Shown here: positions 40,904 to 51,363 of the stretch, piece after piece | How positions within the stretch are numbered: position 1 is the stretch's first letter | Layout: every line of letters begins with the position of its first letter | Origin: Pectobacterium fontis | GTDB lineage: Bacteria; Pseudomonadota; Gammaproteobacteria; Enterobacterales; Enterobacteriaceae | NCBI RefSeq assembly: GCF_000803215.1 | Contig: NZ_JSXC01000035.1 | Location: 107,129 to 171,128 of the forward strand | Direction: 5' to 3' | DNA length: 64,000 nt | The notes under the pieces: model-generated | Seen by the model: the letters and a program-made list of their open reading frames with translations, nothing else | Told to the model about the DNA's origin: nothing | The model's database searches: none | Position numbers and translations under genes: made by a program

Positions 40904-40961
40904 TTATCCACAGAAATGGTGGATAACTCACACAACCCCGCATCAGCACTGAGTTGGATAA
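40904..40961. promoter_or_regulatory. DnaA-box cluster, candidate DARS1-like DnaA-reactivating site
   Basis: A perfect DnaA box TTATCCACA (40904-40912, plus) faces a one-mismatch box TTATCCACC (40918-40926, minus) five bases away; a weaker copy TTATCCAAC is at 40953-40961 (minus). In E. coli the DnaA-reactivating sequence DARS1 lies in the same place, between bioD and uvrB, with convergent boxes. The boxes are seen; the function is inferred from synteny. Confidence 0.72.
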
Positions 40962-41210
40962 ATACCCGCTTCATTCGCGATTGCCTCTGATATGGATTTT
41001 CTTCGCACTCTTTCTGTGATTTATCACATAAGCGTTAGACGGAAAAAGGCTAAAAGCCCCCGCACGTACATCGCGACAATTCAGGCATAGCGGGGAGCCA
41101 GAGGAAAGTTCAAGAAGGTTTTATCTATTAATCCACATAAAAACTTAGATTTCATCCCCATAAAGGGAATTCTGATAAAACAACAAAAAACGGTGTACTG
41201 ACTAAGCACA

Positions 41211-41237
41211 AATAAAAAATGAGTGAAGTAATCACTC
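41211..41237 (-). terminator. Rho-independent terminator of the bioBFCD operon
   Basis: GAGTGA (minus strand, 41237-41232, which contains the bioD stop) pairs with TCACTC (41226-41221), followed by ATTTTTTATT. Confidence 0.75.
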
Positions 41238-41912
41238 TACTAATAATCCAATATCAATATATTGCCCCAAATGATGCTGTGGGAGATCGGATAAATAAGG
41301 AATTTCACCCAGCATTGGCGCAGGCAGGCGCTGTTGCAGCGTTTGCAAATACGGCTGATGCCATTTTCCCGGCTGTGTGATGTCGTTCGCGATCCAGCCG
41401 CCAAGATGCAACCCCGCGTGCTGAATGGCCTGCGCGGTGAGCATCGCGTGGTTAATGCACCCCAGCTTAATGCCGACCACCAAAATCACCGGAAGCTGCT
41501 CCTGAATCACCCAATCGGCAAACGTCTCCTGTTCCGACAATGGCGTAAACCACCCGCCCGCCCCTTCAACCAGCAGCCACTCCGCCTGCGCTTCTAATGC
41601 ACGTAATCCTGCTGATAGCGCCGAGAGATCAATCGGCCGCTGCTCCACCGCACTGATAATATGCGGCGAGGTCGGCTCCCTAAACGCCAGCGGATTTACC
41701 GCCTGATAATCCAGCCGGAGGCTGCTATTGGCCTGAAGCGCCAGCGCATCGCTATTGCGAATGCCATCGGCCGTCATTTCACAGCCGGATGCCACGGGTT
41801 TATAGCCTGCGGTGCGGTATCCCGCCTGATTCGCAGCCTGAAGCAGCGCCGTGCTGGCGACCGTTTTCCCGACTTCGGTATCCGTACCCGTTACAAACCA
41901 GCGTTTAATCAC
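41232..41912 (-). CDS. bioD: Dethiobiotin synthetase
   Basis: A 226-residue ATP-dependent carboxylase that closes the ureido ring of dethiobiotin. N-terminal P-loop VTGTDTEVGKTVAS, then VEGAGGWFTPL in the middle. It begins with GTG and overlaps the bioC end by eight bases. Confidence 0.95.
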   Translation of the reverse strand: MIKRWFVTGTDTEVGKTVASTALLQAANQAGYRTAGYKPVASGCEMTADGIRNSDALALQANSSLRLDYQAVNPLAFREPTSPHIISAVEQRPIDLSALSAGLRALEAQAEWLLVEGAGGWFTPLSEQETFADWVIQEQLPVILVVGIKLGCINHAMLTAQAIQHAGLHLGGWIANDITQPGKWHQPYLQTLQQRLPAPMLGEIPYLSDLPQHHLGQYIDIGLLVE

Positions 41913-42666
41913 GATAAATCACTCCATAAACCAGTTGGTAACTAAGCGGATAGCCGCCCGTCTCCTGCGGATAATAGGCAGACAACGCCGCCAGCCGCGC
42001 CCGGCTCAATAGCCCTGGCGTACGCCCGTCATGCAGCGAGGTCGCACCAATCCCCTTCAGCGATTTCATCAACGTCAACACGTCAGGAAAAAAACACACT
42101 TCACGCTCCTGCACCAGATGATGGCGATAAGGCTGACAGGCAGCGTCAATCGCTGAGAAAGGCAAAAAACGATTCGTTCGCTGCGTCCCGTCTAGCCGCT
42201 GCCACGCCTGCGATAGTTCGTTTAAGGAACCGTCTGCCAGCGTCGCAAACGCAATCACGCCCCCCGACCGCGTCACCCGATACAACTCTGCCAGCGCACG
42301 CGGTAACGAATCGCACCACTGTACGGCCAGATTGCTATAGCTGATATCGACACAACAATCCGCCAGCGGCAGGTTTTCGATATCCCCTTCCTGATAGCAA
42401 TCGGCAACCTGTTGCTCGCGGGCATACGCCAGCATGTCCACCGACAAATCCAGCGCAGTCACCGATTTACCAGTCTGGCGCCAACGGCGACTAAAGTGTC
42501 CAGTCCCACACCCCGCATCCAACACCTGTAAACCGCTGTGCGACGGCATCAGCGCCAGCAGGCGCTCTCCGCTGATACGTTGCAGGTCGGCAAAGCGGTC
42601 ATAGCCGCCAGCCGCACGCCCAAACGCCTGCGCAATCGCCCGCTTGTTATCGTTTTCTGTCAGCAT
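41905..42666 (-). CDS. bioC: Malonyl-ACP O-methyltransferase BioC
   Basis: A 253-residue SAM methyltransferase that caps malonyl-ACP so that the fatty-acid machinery can build pimeloyl. Motif I is [29 protein letters not shown] follows. It overlaps the 3' end of bioF by 20 bases. Confidence 0.95.
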   Translation of the reverse strand: MLTENDNKRAIAQAFGRAAGGYDRFADLQRISGERLLALMPSHSGLQVLDAGCGTGHFSRRWRQTGKSVTALDLSVDMLAYAREQQVADCYQEGDIENLPLADCCVDISYSNLAVQWCDSLPRALAELYRVTRSGGVIAFATLADGSLNELSQAWQRLDGTQRTNRFLPFSAIDAACQPYRHHLVQEREVCFFPDVLTLMKSLKGIGATSLHDGRTPGLLSRARLAALSAYYPQETGGYPLSYQLVYGVIYRD

Positions 42667-43804
42667 GGTCTAATACCGTAAGCAAGCGGCTGATATCTTC
42701 CGGCTGATGTTCCGCCGTCAGCGAGATCCGCAGTCGTGCGCTGCCGGGCGGCACCGTCGGTGGTCGCATAGCGCTGACCCACACGCCCTGTTCACGCAGA
42801 TGGCTCATCAACGCCATCGCCCGCACATTCTCGCCGACAATCAGCGGTTGAATCGCACTCTGCGAATCCATCAGTTGATAGGATGAGTTAGAAACGCCCG
42901 CGCGAAACTGGGCGATATTGCGCCGTAGCGCATCACGCCGCGCGTCCCCTTGCCGGACACACTGAACCGCCGCACTCAGCGCACAGGCCTGTGCGGCTGG
43001 CATTGAGGTGCTGTAAATCAAATGACGGGCGAATTGCAGGAAATACTCAGCGAGCGGTTCAGCACACAGCACCGCCGCGCCGCTCACGCCAAACGCCTTA
43101 CCAAACGTGACGATCAGCAGTTCCGGCTTGATGCCCTGCTGCCAGCAACTCCCGCGTCCTTCCTCACCCAGCACGCCAATCCCGTGAGCATCATCCACCA
43201 TCAACCAGGCATCGTGCGCTCTGCACTGTGCCTGCAACGCCGATAGCGGCGCGGTGTCACCATCCATACTAAATACGCCTTCGGTTACCACCAGCGTCTG
43301 GCCGTCGGTGGGTTTCTCCAGCAGCATTTGCAGGCTATCGGGCTGATTATGTTTAAAGCGCCGCAGGGTCGCGGGGGACTGCGCAGCCGCCTCCAGCAAC
43401 GAAGCGTGACTCAGTTTATCCGCCAGAATACGGTCTTCCGCCTGTGCCAGCGCCGCCACCACAGCCTGATTCGCGGCATAACCGGAAATAAACAGCAGCG
43501 CACGCGGATAGCCCAGCCAGTCGGCCAACTGATTTTCCAGCGCGGCATGCGCATCGGTATACCCGGTCACATGCCCGGAACCCCCGCTGCCAATCCCGTA
43601 CTGCTCAGCCCCTTGCTGCCAGGCGTGGACAATCTCCGGGTGATGGCTCAACCCCAGATAGTCATTGCTGGAAAAATTCAGATAGCAGCGATCGCCCTGC
43701 ATCAGCCAGCGCCCGCTACCACCTTGATTAGCCAGCCGCACACGGTAAGCCTCATCGCGCTGGCGCTGCGCCAGCGCAGCTTCAATACGTTGTTGCCAAC
43801 TCAT
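42647..43804 (-). CDS. bioF: 8-amino-7-oxononanoate synthase
   Basis: A 385-residue PLP enzyme joining pimeloyl-ACP and alanine. The PLP lysine is in VTFGKAFG, and [11 protein letters not shown] and [11 protein letters not shown] are family motifs. The start at 43804 ([11 protein letters not shown]) matches E. coli; the frame runs upstream into the gap. Confidence 0.96.
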   Translation of the reverse strand: MSWQQRIEAALAQRQRDEAYRVRLANQGGSGRWLMQGDRCYLNFSSNDYLGLSHHPEIVHAWQQGAEQYGIGSGGSGHVTGYTDAHAALENQLADWLGYPRALLFISGYAANQAVVAALAQAEDRILADKLSHASLLEAAAQSPATLRRFKHNQPDSLQMLLEKPTDGQTLVVTEGVFSMDGDTAPLSALQAQCRAHDAWLMVDDAHGIGVLGEEGRGSCWQQGIKPELLIVTFGKAFGVSGAAVLCAEPLAEYFLQFARHLIYSTSMPAAQACALSAAVQCVRQGDARRDALRRNIAQFRAGVSNSSYQLMDSQSAIQPLIVGENVRAMALMSHLREQGVWVSAMRPPTVPPGSARLRISLTAEHQPEDISRLLTVLDHADRKR

Positions 43805-43843
43805 GATGCAACACACCTTGCCTGACCGTGTGCGCACAAGGTG

Positions 43844-44881
43844 TTATACCGCCGCATTATAAAATTGCTCGCTATCGGCATTAATCAACTGTTCTGCCAG
43901 CCGCTGTTGCTGTTGATTATCTCCGTATTCGGTCGCCGTCTGTTGCGGGTTCAGACCGAGTTTGAGGAACAACGCCAGATCTTTGTCTTCTTTTGGATTT
44001 GGCGTCGTTAACAGCTTGCAGCCATAGAAAATGGAGTTAGCACCGGCCATAAAGCACATGGCCTGCGTTTGTTCACTCATCTGCTCGCGTCCCGCAGACA
44101 GGCGTACATAAGAAGCGGGCATCATGATGCGCGCGACGGCAATAGTACGAATGAAATCAAACGGATCGACATCTTCATTCTCCGCCAACGGCGTTCCTTT
44201 CACCTTAACGAGCATGTTGATCGGCACACTTTCCGGCGGCGTCGGCAGGTTAGCCAACTGCACCAGCAGCCCGGCGCGGTCGCGCACGGTTTCCCCCAAC
44301 CCCACGATGCCGCCGGAACACACTTTAATGCCTGCGCCACGCACCTTATCCAGCGTATCCAGACGCTCCTGATAGGTACGCGTGGTGATGATACTGCCGT
44401 AAAACTCCGGCGAGGTATCGAGGTTGTGGTTATAGAAGTCCAGTCCGGCAGAGGCCAGACGCTCGGCCTGATCGTTATGCAGTGTCCCCAGCGTCATGCA
44501 GGTTTCCATCCCCATCGCTTTCACGCCTTGCACCATCTGCTCCAGATACGGCATGTCGCGCTCGTGCGGGTTTTTCCACGCTGCACCCATGCAGAAACGT
44601 GTCGATCCTGCGGCTTTCGCCTGACGAGCCGACTCAAGTACCTGTTCAACCTGCATCAGGCGTTCGGTATCAATCCCGGTGCGGTAGCGGGAACTTTGCG
44701 GGCAGTATTTACAGTCTTCAGGGCAGGCACCCGTTTTGATGGAAAGCAGCGTGCTAACCTGCACCTGACGGGGATCAAAATGCTGGCGATGGATCTGCTG
44801 TGCTTCAAACATCAGTTCCAGAAACGGTTTATTAAATAAGTCTTGCGCTTGCTCAAGCGTCCAGTACATACGGTCAGCCAT
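43844..44881 (-). CDS. bioB: Biotin synthase
   Basis: A 345-residue radical SAM enzyme inserting sulfur into dethiobiotin. The SAM cluster cysteines are C53, C57 and C60 (CPEDCKYC); [12 protein letters not shown] and the rest follow E. coli BioB closely. First gene of the leftward bio operon, divergent from bioA. Confidence 0.97.
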   Translation of the reverse strand: MADRMYWTLEQAQDLFNKPFLELMFEAQQIHRQHFDPRQVQVSTLLSIKTGACPEDCKYCPQSSRYRTGIDTERLMQVEQVLESARQAKAAGSTRFCMGAAWKNPHERDMPYLEQMVQGVKAMGMETCMTLGTLHNDQAERLASAGLDFYNHNLDTSPEFYGSIITTRTYQERLDTLDKVRGAGIKVCSGGIVGLGETVRDRAGLLVQLANLPTPPESVPINMLVKVKGTPLAENEDVDPFDFIRTIAVARIMMPASYVRLSAGREQMSEQTQAMCFMAGANSIFYGCKLLTTPNPKEDKDLALFLKLGLNPQQTATEYGDNQQQQRLAEQLINADSEQFYNAAV

Positions 44882-44933
44882 CTCGGCATCTCCAAACTAA
44901 AAACGTTTCGCCAGTGTAAATTAACCCGATATA

Positions 44934-44968
44934 CTGTCAACCAAATAGAATCCATTTTGGTTTACCAA
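44934..44968. promoter_or_regulatory. BirA operator between bioB and bioA
   Basis: The half-sites TGTCAACC (44935-44942) and GGTTTACC (44959-44966) are separated by 16 bases, close to the E. coli operator (TTGTAAACC ... GGTTTACAA). BirA loaded with biotinyl-AMP would repress both divergent promoters. Confidence 0.85.
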
Positions 44969-44976
44969 AGATCATC

Positions 44977-46281
44977 ATGAGCCCAGAAGACATCGCGTTT
45001 GACCAGCGCCACATTTGGCACCCCTACACCTCAATGACAGAACCACTGCCCTGCTATCCGGTGATTGCGGCCAGCGGTGTCGAGCTTCAGTTGGATGATG
45101 GACGTCGTTTAGTTGATGGCATGTCATCGTGGTGGGCCGCGATTCACGGCTACAACCATCCCGCGATCAATCAGGCCGTACAGACCCAGCTCAGCCAGAT
45201 GTCGCATGTGATGTTTGGCGGGATTACCCATCCAGCCGCAGTTGCGCTGTGCCGTAAGCTGGTGGACATCACGCCGAATGCGTTGGAATGCGTTTTTCTG
45301 GCGGATTCCGGCTCGGTGGCCGTTGAAGTGGCGATGAAAATGGCGCTGCAATATTGGCAGGCTCGTGGTGAAACCCGCCAACGCTTTCTCACCCTGCGTC
45401 ACGGCTATCACGGAGATACCTTCGGCGCGATGTCAGTATGCGATCCGCAGAATTCCATGCACAGCCTGTATCAGGGCTATCTGCCTGCCCATCTGTTTGT
45501 CGATGCGCCCCCCTGCGATTCTCTTCACGACGGTGATTTTGCCGACGCGTGGCAGGAAGCCGATATCGAACCGTTTCAGACCATGCTGTCAGCGCACGCG
45601 CATGAGATCGCCGCCGTGATTCTGGAACCCATCGTACAAGGGGCGGGCGGCATGCGTTTTTACCCTCCAGCCTATCTGTATCGGGTGCGGGAACTGTGCG
45701 ATCAATGGGGTATTTTACTGATTGCCGATGAGGTAGCCACCGGATTTGGCCGCACTGGCAAGCTGTTTGCCTGCGAACATGCGGGCATTTCACCCGACAT
45801 TATGTGTCTGGGAAAAGCGCTCACTGGCGGCTACATGACGCTTTCAGCCACGCTAACCACTCGCATGGTCGCTGAAACCATCAGCAACGGCGCGGCGGGC
45901 TGTTTTATGCACGGCCCTACGTTTATGGGCAATCCGCTGGCCTGCGCGGCAGCCAACGCCAGCCTATCGCTGCTAGCGGAGAACCGCTGGCAAGGTCAAG
46001 TTCAGCAGATTGAACGACAGTTGCGAGACGCGCTGCAACCCTGCGCGAATTCTCCACAGGTAGCGAACGTTCGCGTGCTGGGGGCTATCGGCGTAGTGGA
46101 AACACAGCGCCCGGTTGATATGGCGCGGTTACAGCGTTTCTTCGTCGAGCGCGGCGTCTGGATTCGTCCCTTTGGCCGACTCATTTACCTGATGCCACCG
46201 TTTATCATTCAGCCCGATGAACTGCGTAAGCTGACCGATGCCGTCTGCGCGGCTATTCGTGACGAGCGGCTCTTTAAATAA
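44977..46281 (+). CDS. bioA: Adenosylmethionine-8-amino-7-oxononanoate aminotransferase
   Basis: A 434-residue class-III aminotransferase making 7,8-diaminopelargonate with SAM as amino donor. [11 protein letters not shown] near the start, [13 protein letters not shown] and the PLP lysine in [11 protein letters not shown] are typical. Divergent from bioB across the BirA operator. Confidence 0.96.
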   Translation: MSPEDIAFDQRHIWHPYTSMTEPLPCYPVIAASGVELQLDDGRRLVDGMSSWWAAIHGYNHPAINQAVQTQLSQMSHVMFGGITHPAAVALCRKLVDITPNALECVFLADSGSVAVEVAMKMALQYWQARGETRQRFLTLRHGYHGDTFGAMSVCDPQNSMHSLYQGYLPAHLFVDAPPCDSLHDGDFADAWQEADIEPFQTMLSAHAHEIAAVILEPIVQGAGGMRFYPPAYLYRVRELCDQWGILLIADEVATGFGRTGKLFACEHAGISPDIMCLGKALTGGYMTLSATLTTRMVAETISNGAAGCFMHGPTFMGNPLACAAANASLSLLAENRWQGQVQQIERQLRDALQPCANSPQVANVRVLGAIGVVETQRPVDMARLQRFFVERGVWIRPFGRLIYLMPPFIIQPDELRKLTDAVCAAIRDERLFK

Positions 46282-46371
46282 TCGGCAACCGAAAGCGCAC
46301 ATTCCTGTGCGCCTCAAAATCAATGCCTTCTGACATCACTCCAGCAATATTCATTACCGCTCTTATTATTG

Positions 46372-46401
46372 TCATGAATAAGATTTTCATTTTATTCATG
46401 A
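46372..46401. promoter_or_regulatory. 10-bp inverted repeat upstream of celS
   Basis: TCATGAATAA (46372-46381) and TTATTCATGA (46392-46401) are exact inverted copies with a ten-base spacer. It lies about 150 bases before celS in the gap after bioA. It could be an operator or a bioA terminator without T tract. Confidence 0.45.
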
Positions 46402-46552
46402 GCCATGATTCGAATTATCCTGACATTCCATGAAATAACGACAATCTGTTAAGTACACCACAGTTTATATTTACTCACCCATAGATACTGACGTAATACG
46501 CGCTAAATTTCAAATTGAAACACCTCAAGCATATATTAAAAGGAGATTTATT

Positions 46553-47347
46553 ATGCTTATTATGAATACCCTTCCACATCGTACTTTCCGCACCGTATTA
46601 CCCGTACTTTTTTCTGCTTTATTACTCTCACCGTTCACGGCTTCTGCCATCAGTTCATCAAAGGATGCCGATAAACTCTATTTTGAGAATAATAAATACT
46701 ATGTATTCAATAACGTTTGGGGAAAAGATGAAGTAAAAGGCTGGCAGCAAACCGTTTTCTATAATAGCCCAACCAGCATGGGGTGGAACTGGCACTGGCC
46801 GAGTACCTCTCCCAGCGTTAAAGCCTATCCATCGCTCGTCAGCGGTTGGCACTGGACGGCGAGCTATACGGCAAACAGTGGTTTACCAATAAAATTGTCC
46901 AGCAATAAAAGTATTACCAGCAACGTTACCTATTCCATCAAATCCAGTGGTACTTACAACGCCGCTTATGACATTTGGTTCCACACCACCGATAAAGCCA
47001 GTTGGGATTCTATCCCTACCGATGAAGTCATGATCTGGCTAAATAATACCAATGCCGGTCCGGCTGGTGACTATATTGAAACGGTTTTCCTCGGCGGCAG
47101 CAGTTGGAACGTATTCAAAGGTTGGATCAACGCGGGTAACGGTAAGGGCTGGAATGTCTTTTCCTTTGTCCGTACTTCCAATATCAACAGTGCTTCACTC
47201 AATATTCGTCATTTCACCAACTATTTAGTCGGAACAAAGAAATGGATGAGTAATGCAAAATATATCAGCAGCGTTGAGTTTGGCACCGAGATCTTTGGTG
47301 GTGATGGCCAGATTGACATCACCAAATGGAGCGTAGACGTAAAATAA
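46553..47347 (+). CDS. celS: Secreted endoglucanase CelS (glycoside hydrolase family 12)
   Basis: A 264-residue cellulase known from Pectobacterium carotovorum. After a signal peptide (cleaved near TASA, residue 32) comes the family-12 jelly-roll domain. The likely nucleophile is E158 in DEVMIWLN and the acid/base E246 in GTEIFGG. It cuts beta-1,4-glucan of plant cell walls outside the cell. AAGGAG precedes the ATG. The gene is AT-richer than its neighbours and has its own terminator-like hairpin, so it is a single-gene unit placed between bioA and yohJ. Confidence 0.93.
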   Translation: MLIMNTLPHRTFRTVLPVLFSALLLSPFTASAISSSKDADKLYFENNKYYVFNNVWGKDEVKGWQQTVFYNSPTSMGWNWHWPSTSPSVKAYPSLVSGWHWTASYTANSGLPIKLSSNKSITSNVTYSIKSSGTYNAAYDIWFHTTDKASWDSIPTDEVMIWLNNTNAGPAGDYIETVFLGGSSWNVFKGWINAGNGKGWNVFSFVRTSNINSASLNIRHFTNYLVGTKKWMSNAKYISSVEFGTEIFGGDGQIDITKWSVDVK

Positions 47348-47368
47348 CACGCTGGTTTTAACCCTTTC

Positions 47369-47408
47369 CGGTTCAACCTTGACGCGACGTTGGTGCAAGG
47401 TTGAACCG
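47369..47408 (+). terminator. Terminator-like hairpin after celS
   Basis: CGGTTCAACCTTG (47369-47381) and CAAGGTTGAACCG (47396-47408) form a perfect 13-bp stem with a 14-base loop 21 bases after the celS stop; only a short T-rich stretch follows. Confidence 0.7.
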
Positions 47409-47567
47409 CATTTATCTCATCGGCTTCTCGCTTCATTTTCAGCCTGGACGCACATTGCTCATCTTGTAGGCAGACTCGCTTTCCCTTCCCCCAACAAAAT
47501 TCGTGAGCTGTAGCACGTCAATTCCATTAGCGTTATGATAGTCCCCTCAGCTAACTAGGAATTTCCC

Positions 47568-47975
47568 ATGCGTAATACGTTCATCGTTTGCTGGCAGTAT
47601 TTACGCGCTTTCGCATTGATTTATCTCTGCCTGCTGGCAGGCAATGCGGTATCCGCGTTACTTCCATTCACTATCCCCGGCAGTATCATCGGTATGCTGG
47701 TGCTGTTCACCCTTCTGGCCTCACAGATCCTGCCCGCGCAGTGGGTAAAACCGGGCTGCCACCTCCTTATTCGCCATATGGCGCTGCTGTTTGTCCCTAT
47801 CGGCGTTGGTGTGATGAATTATTACGATTTGGTCAGCCAGCAGTTTGGCCCCATCGTGGTTTCCTGTCTGATCAGTACCTTTATTGTGATGTTGGTTGTG
47901 GGTTTCAGTACTCAGATAATGCAGCGTGAACGCGCCATGGCTGGCGATCGCACGCCGCCGAAGGATAATGAATGA
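47568..47975 (+). CDS. yohJ: CidA/LrgA family membrane protein YohJ
   Basis: A 135-residue protein with four membrane segments. [17 protein letters not shown] and [14 protein letters not shown] are the family's hallmark. CidA/LrgA proteins form holin-like or metabolite channels together with CidB/LrgB proteins. Coupled to yohK by an ATGA overlap. Confidence 0.94.
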   Translation: MRNTFIVCWQYLRAFALIYLCLLAGNAVSALLPFTIPGSIIGMLVLFTLLASQILPAQWVKPGCHLLIRHMALLFVPIGVGVMNYYDLVSQQFGPIVVSCLISTFIVMLVVGFSTQIMQRERAMAGDRTPPKDNE

Positions 47976-48673
47976 TGTTCAGCTATTTGTGGTGGTCACT
48001 GCCCCTCACTCTGATGGTTTTTTTCGCCGCGCGTAAGTTAGCCGTCCTGACCAAACTCTCTCTATTGAACCCACTACTGGTGTCGATGGCGATTATTATT
48101 CCGCTGCTGCTGGTATTGAAGATCCCCTACGAGCACTATTTTCAGGGCAGCAAAATGCTTAACGACCTGCTGCAACCCGCAGTAGTCGCGCTGGCGTTCC
48201 CGCTTTATGAACAGTTGCACCAGATTCGCGCCCGTTGGAAGTCGATTATCAGCGTGTGCTTCATCGGTAGCCTGACAGCGATTATCTCCGGCACGTTGGT
48301 GGCGCTGTGGCTGGGCGCCTCGCCAGAGATCGCTGCCTCGGTACTGCCGAAATCCGTCACCACGCCGATTGCAATGGCTGTCGCCAGTTCTATTGGCGGT
48401 ATTCCGGCAATCAGTGCCGTTTGTGTGATTTTTGTCGGTATTCTTGGTGCCGTATTAGGACACAGTTTGTTTAATCGCGTGGGGATCAAAACCAAAGCGG
48501 CACGAGGTTTGTCGATGGGCACCGCCTCGCACGCACTCGGGACGGCGCGCTGCGCGGAAGTGGATTATCAGGAAGGCGCATTCAGCTCACTGGCGCTGGT
48601 TATCTGCGGGATCATCACGTCGCTGATTGCGCCGTTTGTCTTTCCTTTATTGTTAAGTGTTGTTGGTCATTGA
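47972..48673 (+). CDS. yohK: CidB/LrgB family membrane protein YohK
   Basis: A 233-residue protein with about seven membrane segments; [21 protein letters not shown] and [12 protein letters not shown] are conserved in LrgB proteins. Partner of YohJ. In E. coli the next gene is cdd; here another gene is placed between them. Confidence 0.94.
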   Translation: MMFSYLWWSLPLTLMVFFAARKLAVLTKLSLLNPLLVSMAIIIPLLLVLKIPYEHYFQGSKMLNDLLQPAVVALAFPLYEQLHQIRARWKSIISVCFIGSLTAIISGTLVALWLGASPEIAASVLPKSVTTPIAMAVASSIGGIPAISAVCVIFVGILGAVLGHSLFNRVGIKTKAARGLSMGTASHALGTARCAEVDYQEGAFSSLALVICGIITSLIAPFVFPLLLSVVGH

Positions 48674-48705
48674 TTTTTTTTTAAAAAAAAATGGAGAAAT
48701 GAAAT

Positions 48706-50025
48706 ATGGATATACAGGAATTTTACGACTTTCTCGCGGATGAGCAATTGCTAGAGTTACGGGAAAAATTGCGTATTTCAGACAATATCCTTGATGTCAT
48801 CGACCTCACAGAAAATCAAAACTCTGACATGCTTGCCTGGTGTCTAAATCCCAATGAAGGCCACTGTCAGGGCGATGCAGTTATTAAAGATTTTCTGACC
48901 GCAGCCTACTATGCAGGCCATGAAATCAATAAATTTGCTAATAAGAAATTCTTTGAGGAATGGACTCCTAGTCGTATACAGACAACGAGCTTCGGTTCGG
49001 CTTTTGTGACTCGTGAGTTTAGTATTAGAGACCTCATAGGTTCGAAACGCCGTCTCGATCTCTTTTTGATCGACCCGAAAAACCAGTTCATCGTTACCAT
49101 TGAAAACAAAGTCGGGGCTGCATTATCTGCCTCTCAACTCGCTGATTACTACGAGGCAGTTCAAAACACCTTTCCTACTAAAACCTCGTTTAAAGGTTAC
49201 AAGTTTGCTTATGTGGTTTTGGATAAAAAATTTGAGAGCTACCGCGAAGAAAAAATAGAATCGCTGGATAATAAGTGGGCATTTCTAAGCTACCAATGGC
49301 TAGAAAAAGCGGCACAACGTGCTCGAATCCAATTACAAAACAATAATGCCGCTGCACAACTGTTAATGGCCTATTGCCAAAAACAAGCTCAGTGGCAAAA
49401 CACGAATGAAAAAGAGATTTCTGAACTGTCAGCTCAGCTAGCTGCACAGCATGAATCAGTGATCAATTTCCTGTCTCAACTCAAAAAATTAAAACTGGCA
49501 GATTGGAAGCCTACTCATCAGAGAGGAATTGAGGGTGAAATTCTGCTCTTTATTCAGCAAAATGATCAACTATGCGAGCATCTCATTCAGGCTAAAGGCA
49601 TTTCCGGCATTCTGATTACCCTGCGAAAATCATTTCCACAATTGACGGACGATCATCTGGAAATAGGCAGAAGTTGGTTAAATATCACTATGCCATCCAT
49701 GCTTGCGCTAAGGCATCCAGATAATGGCTATTGGCCATTTTATGTGAATATCATCTGGGAAAACGATCCTAAATCGTCGTTTACTATTTTTTTGGTTTAT
49801 TACGAAGACAATATATCGAAGGAATTATGCGATGTACCGGCACTACGTCAGCTATTAACCTCCCATTACCCCGATCTAGAAAAGAAACGACGCCGACGCT
49901 GGAAAATTGCGGTCAGAAAAGAAGGTATCCCAACACAAAATATCGCCAAAGAAGCGGTGAAACTTATTCAGGATGCTGGGGCACTTCTGGAAAAAGCGAG
50001 AGAGAAAAAAATCATCCGTAGTTAA
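48706..50025 (+). CDS. PD-(D/E)XK nuclease family protein (PDDEXK_4 type)
   Basis: A 439-residue protein. The N-terminal SDMLAWCLNPNEGHCQGDAVI and the catalytic set D118 (RLDLFLID), E133 and K135 (TIENKVG), followed by a QxxDYYE segment, fit the PDDEXK_4 family of restriction-like nucleases. The C-terminal 200 residues are not recognised. It is AT-richer than yohK and cdd, with more AAA, AAT and TTA codons, and it breaks the usual yohJ-yohK-cdd order. It has its own terminator. A defence or restriction role is plausible but not shown. Confidence 0.82.
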   Translation: MDIQEFYDFLADEQLLELREKLRISDNILDVIDLTENQNSDMLAWCLNPNEGHCQGDAVIKDFLTAAYYAGHEINKFANKKFFEEWTPSRIQTTSFGSAFVTREFSIRDLIGSKRRLDLFLIDPKNQFIVTIENKVGAALSASQLADYYEAVQNTFPTKTSFKGYKFAYVVLDKKFESYREEKIESLDNKWAFLSYQWLEKAAQRARIQLQNNNAAAQLLMAYCQKQAQWQNTNEKEISELSAQLAAQHESVINFLSQLKKLKLADWKPTHQRGIEGEILLFIQQNDQLCEHLIQAKGISGILITLRKSFPQLTDDHLEIGRSWLNITMPSMLALRHPDNGYWPFYVNIIWENDPKSSFTIFLVYYEDNISKELCDVPALRQLLTSHYPDLEKKRRRRWKIAVRKEGIPTQNIAKEAVKLIQDAGALLEKAREKKIIRS

Positions 50026-50051
50026 GCCTGCTGTTAAAATCCGCAACGAAG

Positions 50052-50092
50052 GCGTACAACAGGAGACCAATTTCTCCGTTGTGCGCTTTTTT
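50052..50092 (+). terminator. Rho-independent terminator of the nuclease gene
   Basis: An imperfect stem (GCGTACAAC...GGAGA with TCTCC...TTGTGCGC) is followed by TTTTTT, 27 bases after the stop. Confidence 0.78.
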
Positions 50093-50263
50093 ATTATCCA
50101 CCCATGTGGAAATAAGAGAACGCAAGCAGTAAAAATTGAGATACATCTCGCATTTAGCAGTTAATTTGCAATCATTTCACTTAATAAGGAGATATTGATC
50201 ACAATTTATTACTACACTGCTACCTAACATGACGTCATTGACGGGCAAGAAGAGTAAGCCGAT

Positions 50264-51154
50264 ATGCATCCACGATTTGAAAATGCCTTCCAGCAATTAC
50301 CGGCCAGTCTGCAAGACGCGCTCGGCCCCTTGATCGCTAAACCGGATTTCGCCGCCATGCTCACCGCTGACGATGTGAAAGCGGTTTGCGCAGCCAGCCA
50401 GTTAGACACCGACGCGTTGGCCTTTGCGCTGTTACCGCTGGCGGCGGCCTGTGCGCAAGCCCCTATTTCACACTTTGAAGTCGGCGCGGTTGCGCAAGGA
50501 CTCAGTGGCAATTTCTACTTTGGTGCCAATATGGAGTTTAGCGCCGTTCAGCTTCAGCAAACGGTACATGCCGAACAAAGCGCTATAAGCCATGCCTGGC
50601 TGCGCAATGAACGCGGATTACAGGCCGTGACCGTCAACTACACCCCATGCGGCCACTGTCGCCAGTTTATGAATGAATTACGCAATGCAGCGACACTGCG
50701 TATTCAACTACCGGGTCGCCAGCCAGCCGTGCTCAGCCACTATCTGCCGGATGCCTTTGGCCCCGTCGATTTGCAAATCGATACGCTGCTGATGGATGAC
50801 ATCAATCACGGCGCAACCTTGCTGAATGTGAATACGCTCACGCGTCAGGCGCTGGATGCCGCCAACCGTAGCCACGCCCCTTATAGCAACGCGATCAGCG
50901 GCATTGCGCTGGAAACCACGGGGGGCAACATCTATACCGGGCGCTATGCAGAAAATGCCGCGTTCAACCCCAGTTTACCGCCTTTACAAGCCGCACTAAA
51001 TTTGATGAATCTTTCCGGTGAGCACTCCCGAACCATCAAACGCGCAGCGATCGTTGAGCGACGTAATGCCGTGGTCAGTCACCGGGCGATCTCACAAATT
51101 ATGTTGGCCGAGCTGGGTTGCACCGACGTTGAATACCACTTTATTGAGGAATGA
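50264..51154 (+). CDS. cdd: Cytidine deaminase
   Basis: A 296-residue enzyme of the long enterobacterial type that deaminates cytidine and deoxycytidine. The zinc site is H102 with catalytic E104 (HAEQ), plus C129 and C132 (PCGHC). A second, inactive copy of the fold makes up the C-terminal half. Confidence 0.97.
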   Translation: MHPRFENAFQQLPASLQDALGPLIAKPDFAAMLTADDVKAVCAASQLDTDALAFALLPLAAACAQAPISHFEVGAVAQGLSGNFYFGANMEFSAVQLQQTVHAEQSAISHAWLRNERGLQAVTVNYTPCGHCRQFMNELRNAATLRIQLPGRQPAVLSHYLPDAFGPVDLQIDTLLMDDINHGATLLNVNTLTRQALDAANRSHAPYSNAISGIALETTGGNIYTGRYAENAAFNPSLPPLQAALNLMNLSGEHSRTIKRAAIVERRNAVVSHRAISQIMLAELGCTDVEYHFIEE

Positions 51155-51216
51155 TGATGGGAGCAGGCGCAAAATATCGACGACATGAGGGCAAAAAAAG
51201 AGAGGTGAATCGATAA
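51151..51216 (+). CDS. Possible 21-residue basic peptide coupled to cdd
   Basis: ATG at 51151 overlaps the cdd stop as ATGA and has GAGGA just before it. The frame [21 protein letters not shown] ends at 51216. It is highly basic. It may be a translated small gene or chance readthrough. Confidence 0.25.
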   Translation: MMMGAGAKYRRHEGKKREVNR

Positions 51217-51363
51217 AGCCTGTATTTCAGCCAAGATGCAAGCCATCTGTAACTATTTAAATTAACAATTCCTGTACATATTTTCTGGGTAATTTAAGAT
51301 CCGCAACAGTTTTTCATCGACAACACCTGAGTTTCTTTTCTGTTATCCGAAGAGTAAAAAGTC

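Larger units (their letters stand above)
40454..41231. other. uvrB-bioD intergenic region
   Basis: About 780 bases. From left to right it holds a 19-bp tandem duplication (40525-40562), an SOS box (40585-40600), a cluster of DnaA boxes (40904-40961) and, at the right end, the bioD terminator. A 65-codon leftward frame (40490-40687) covers the promoter and is judged spurious. Confidence 0.7.

Noticed and set aside
46500..46530. KdgR-like box upstream of celS
   Set aside because: TTTCAAATTGAAAC has the half-sites in the wrong order and spacing for the KdgR consensus.
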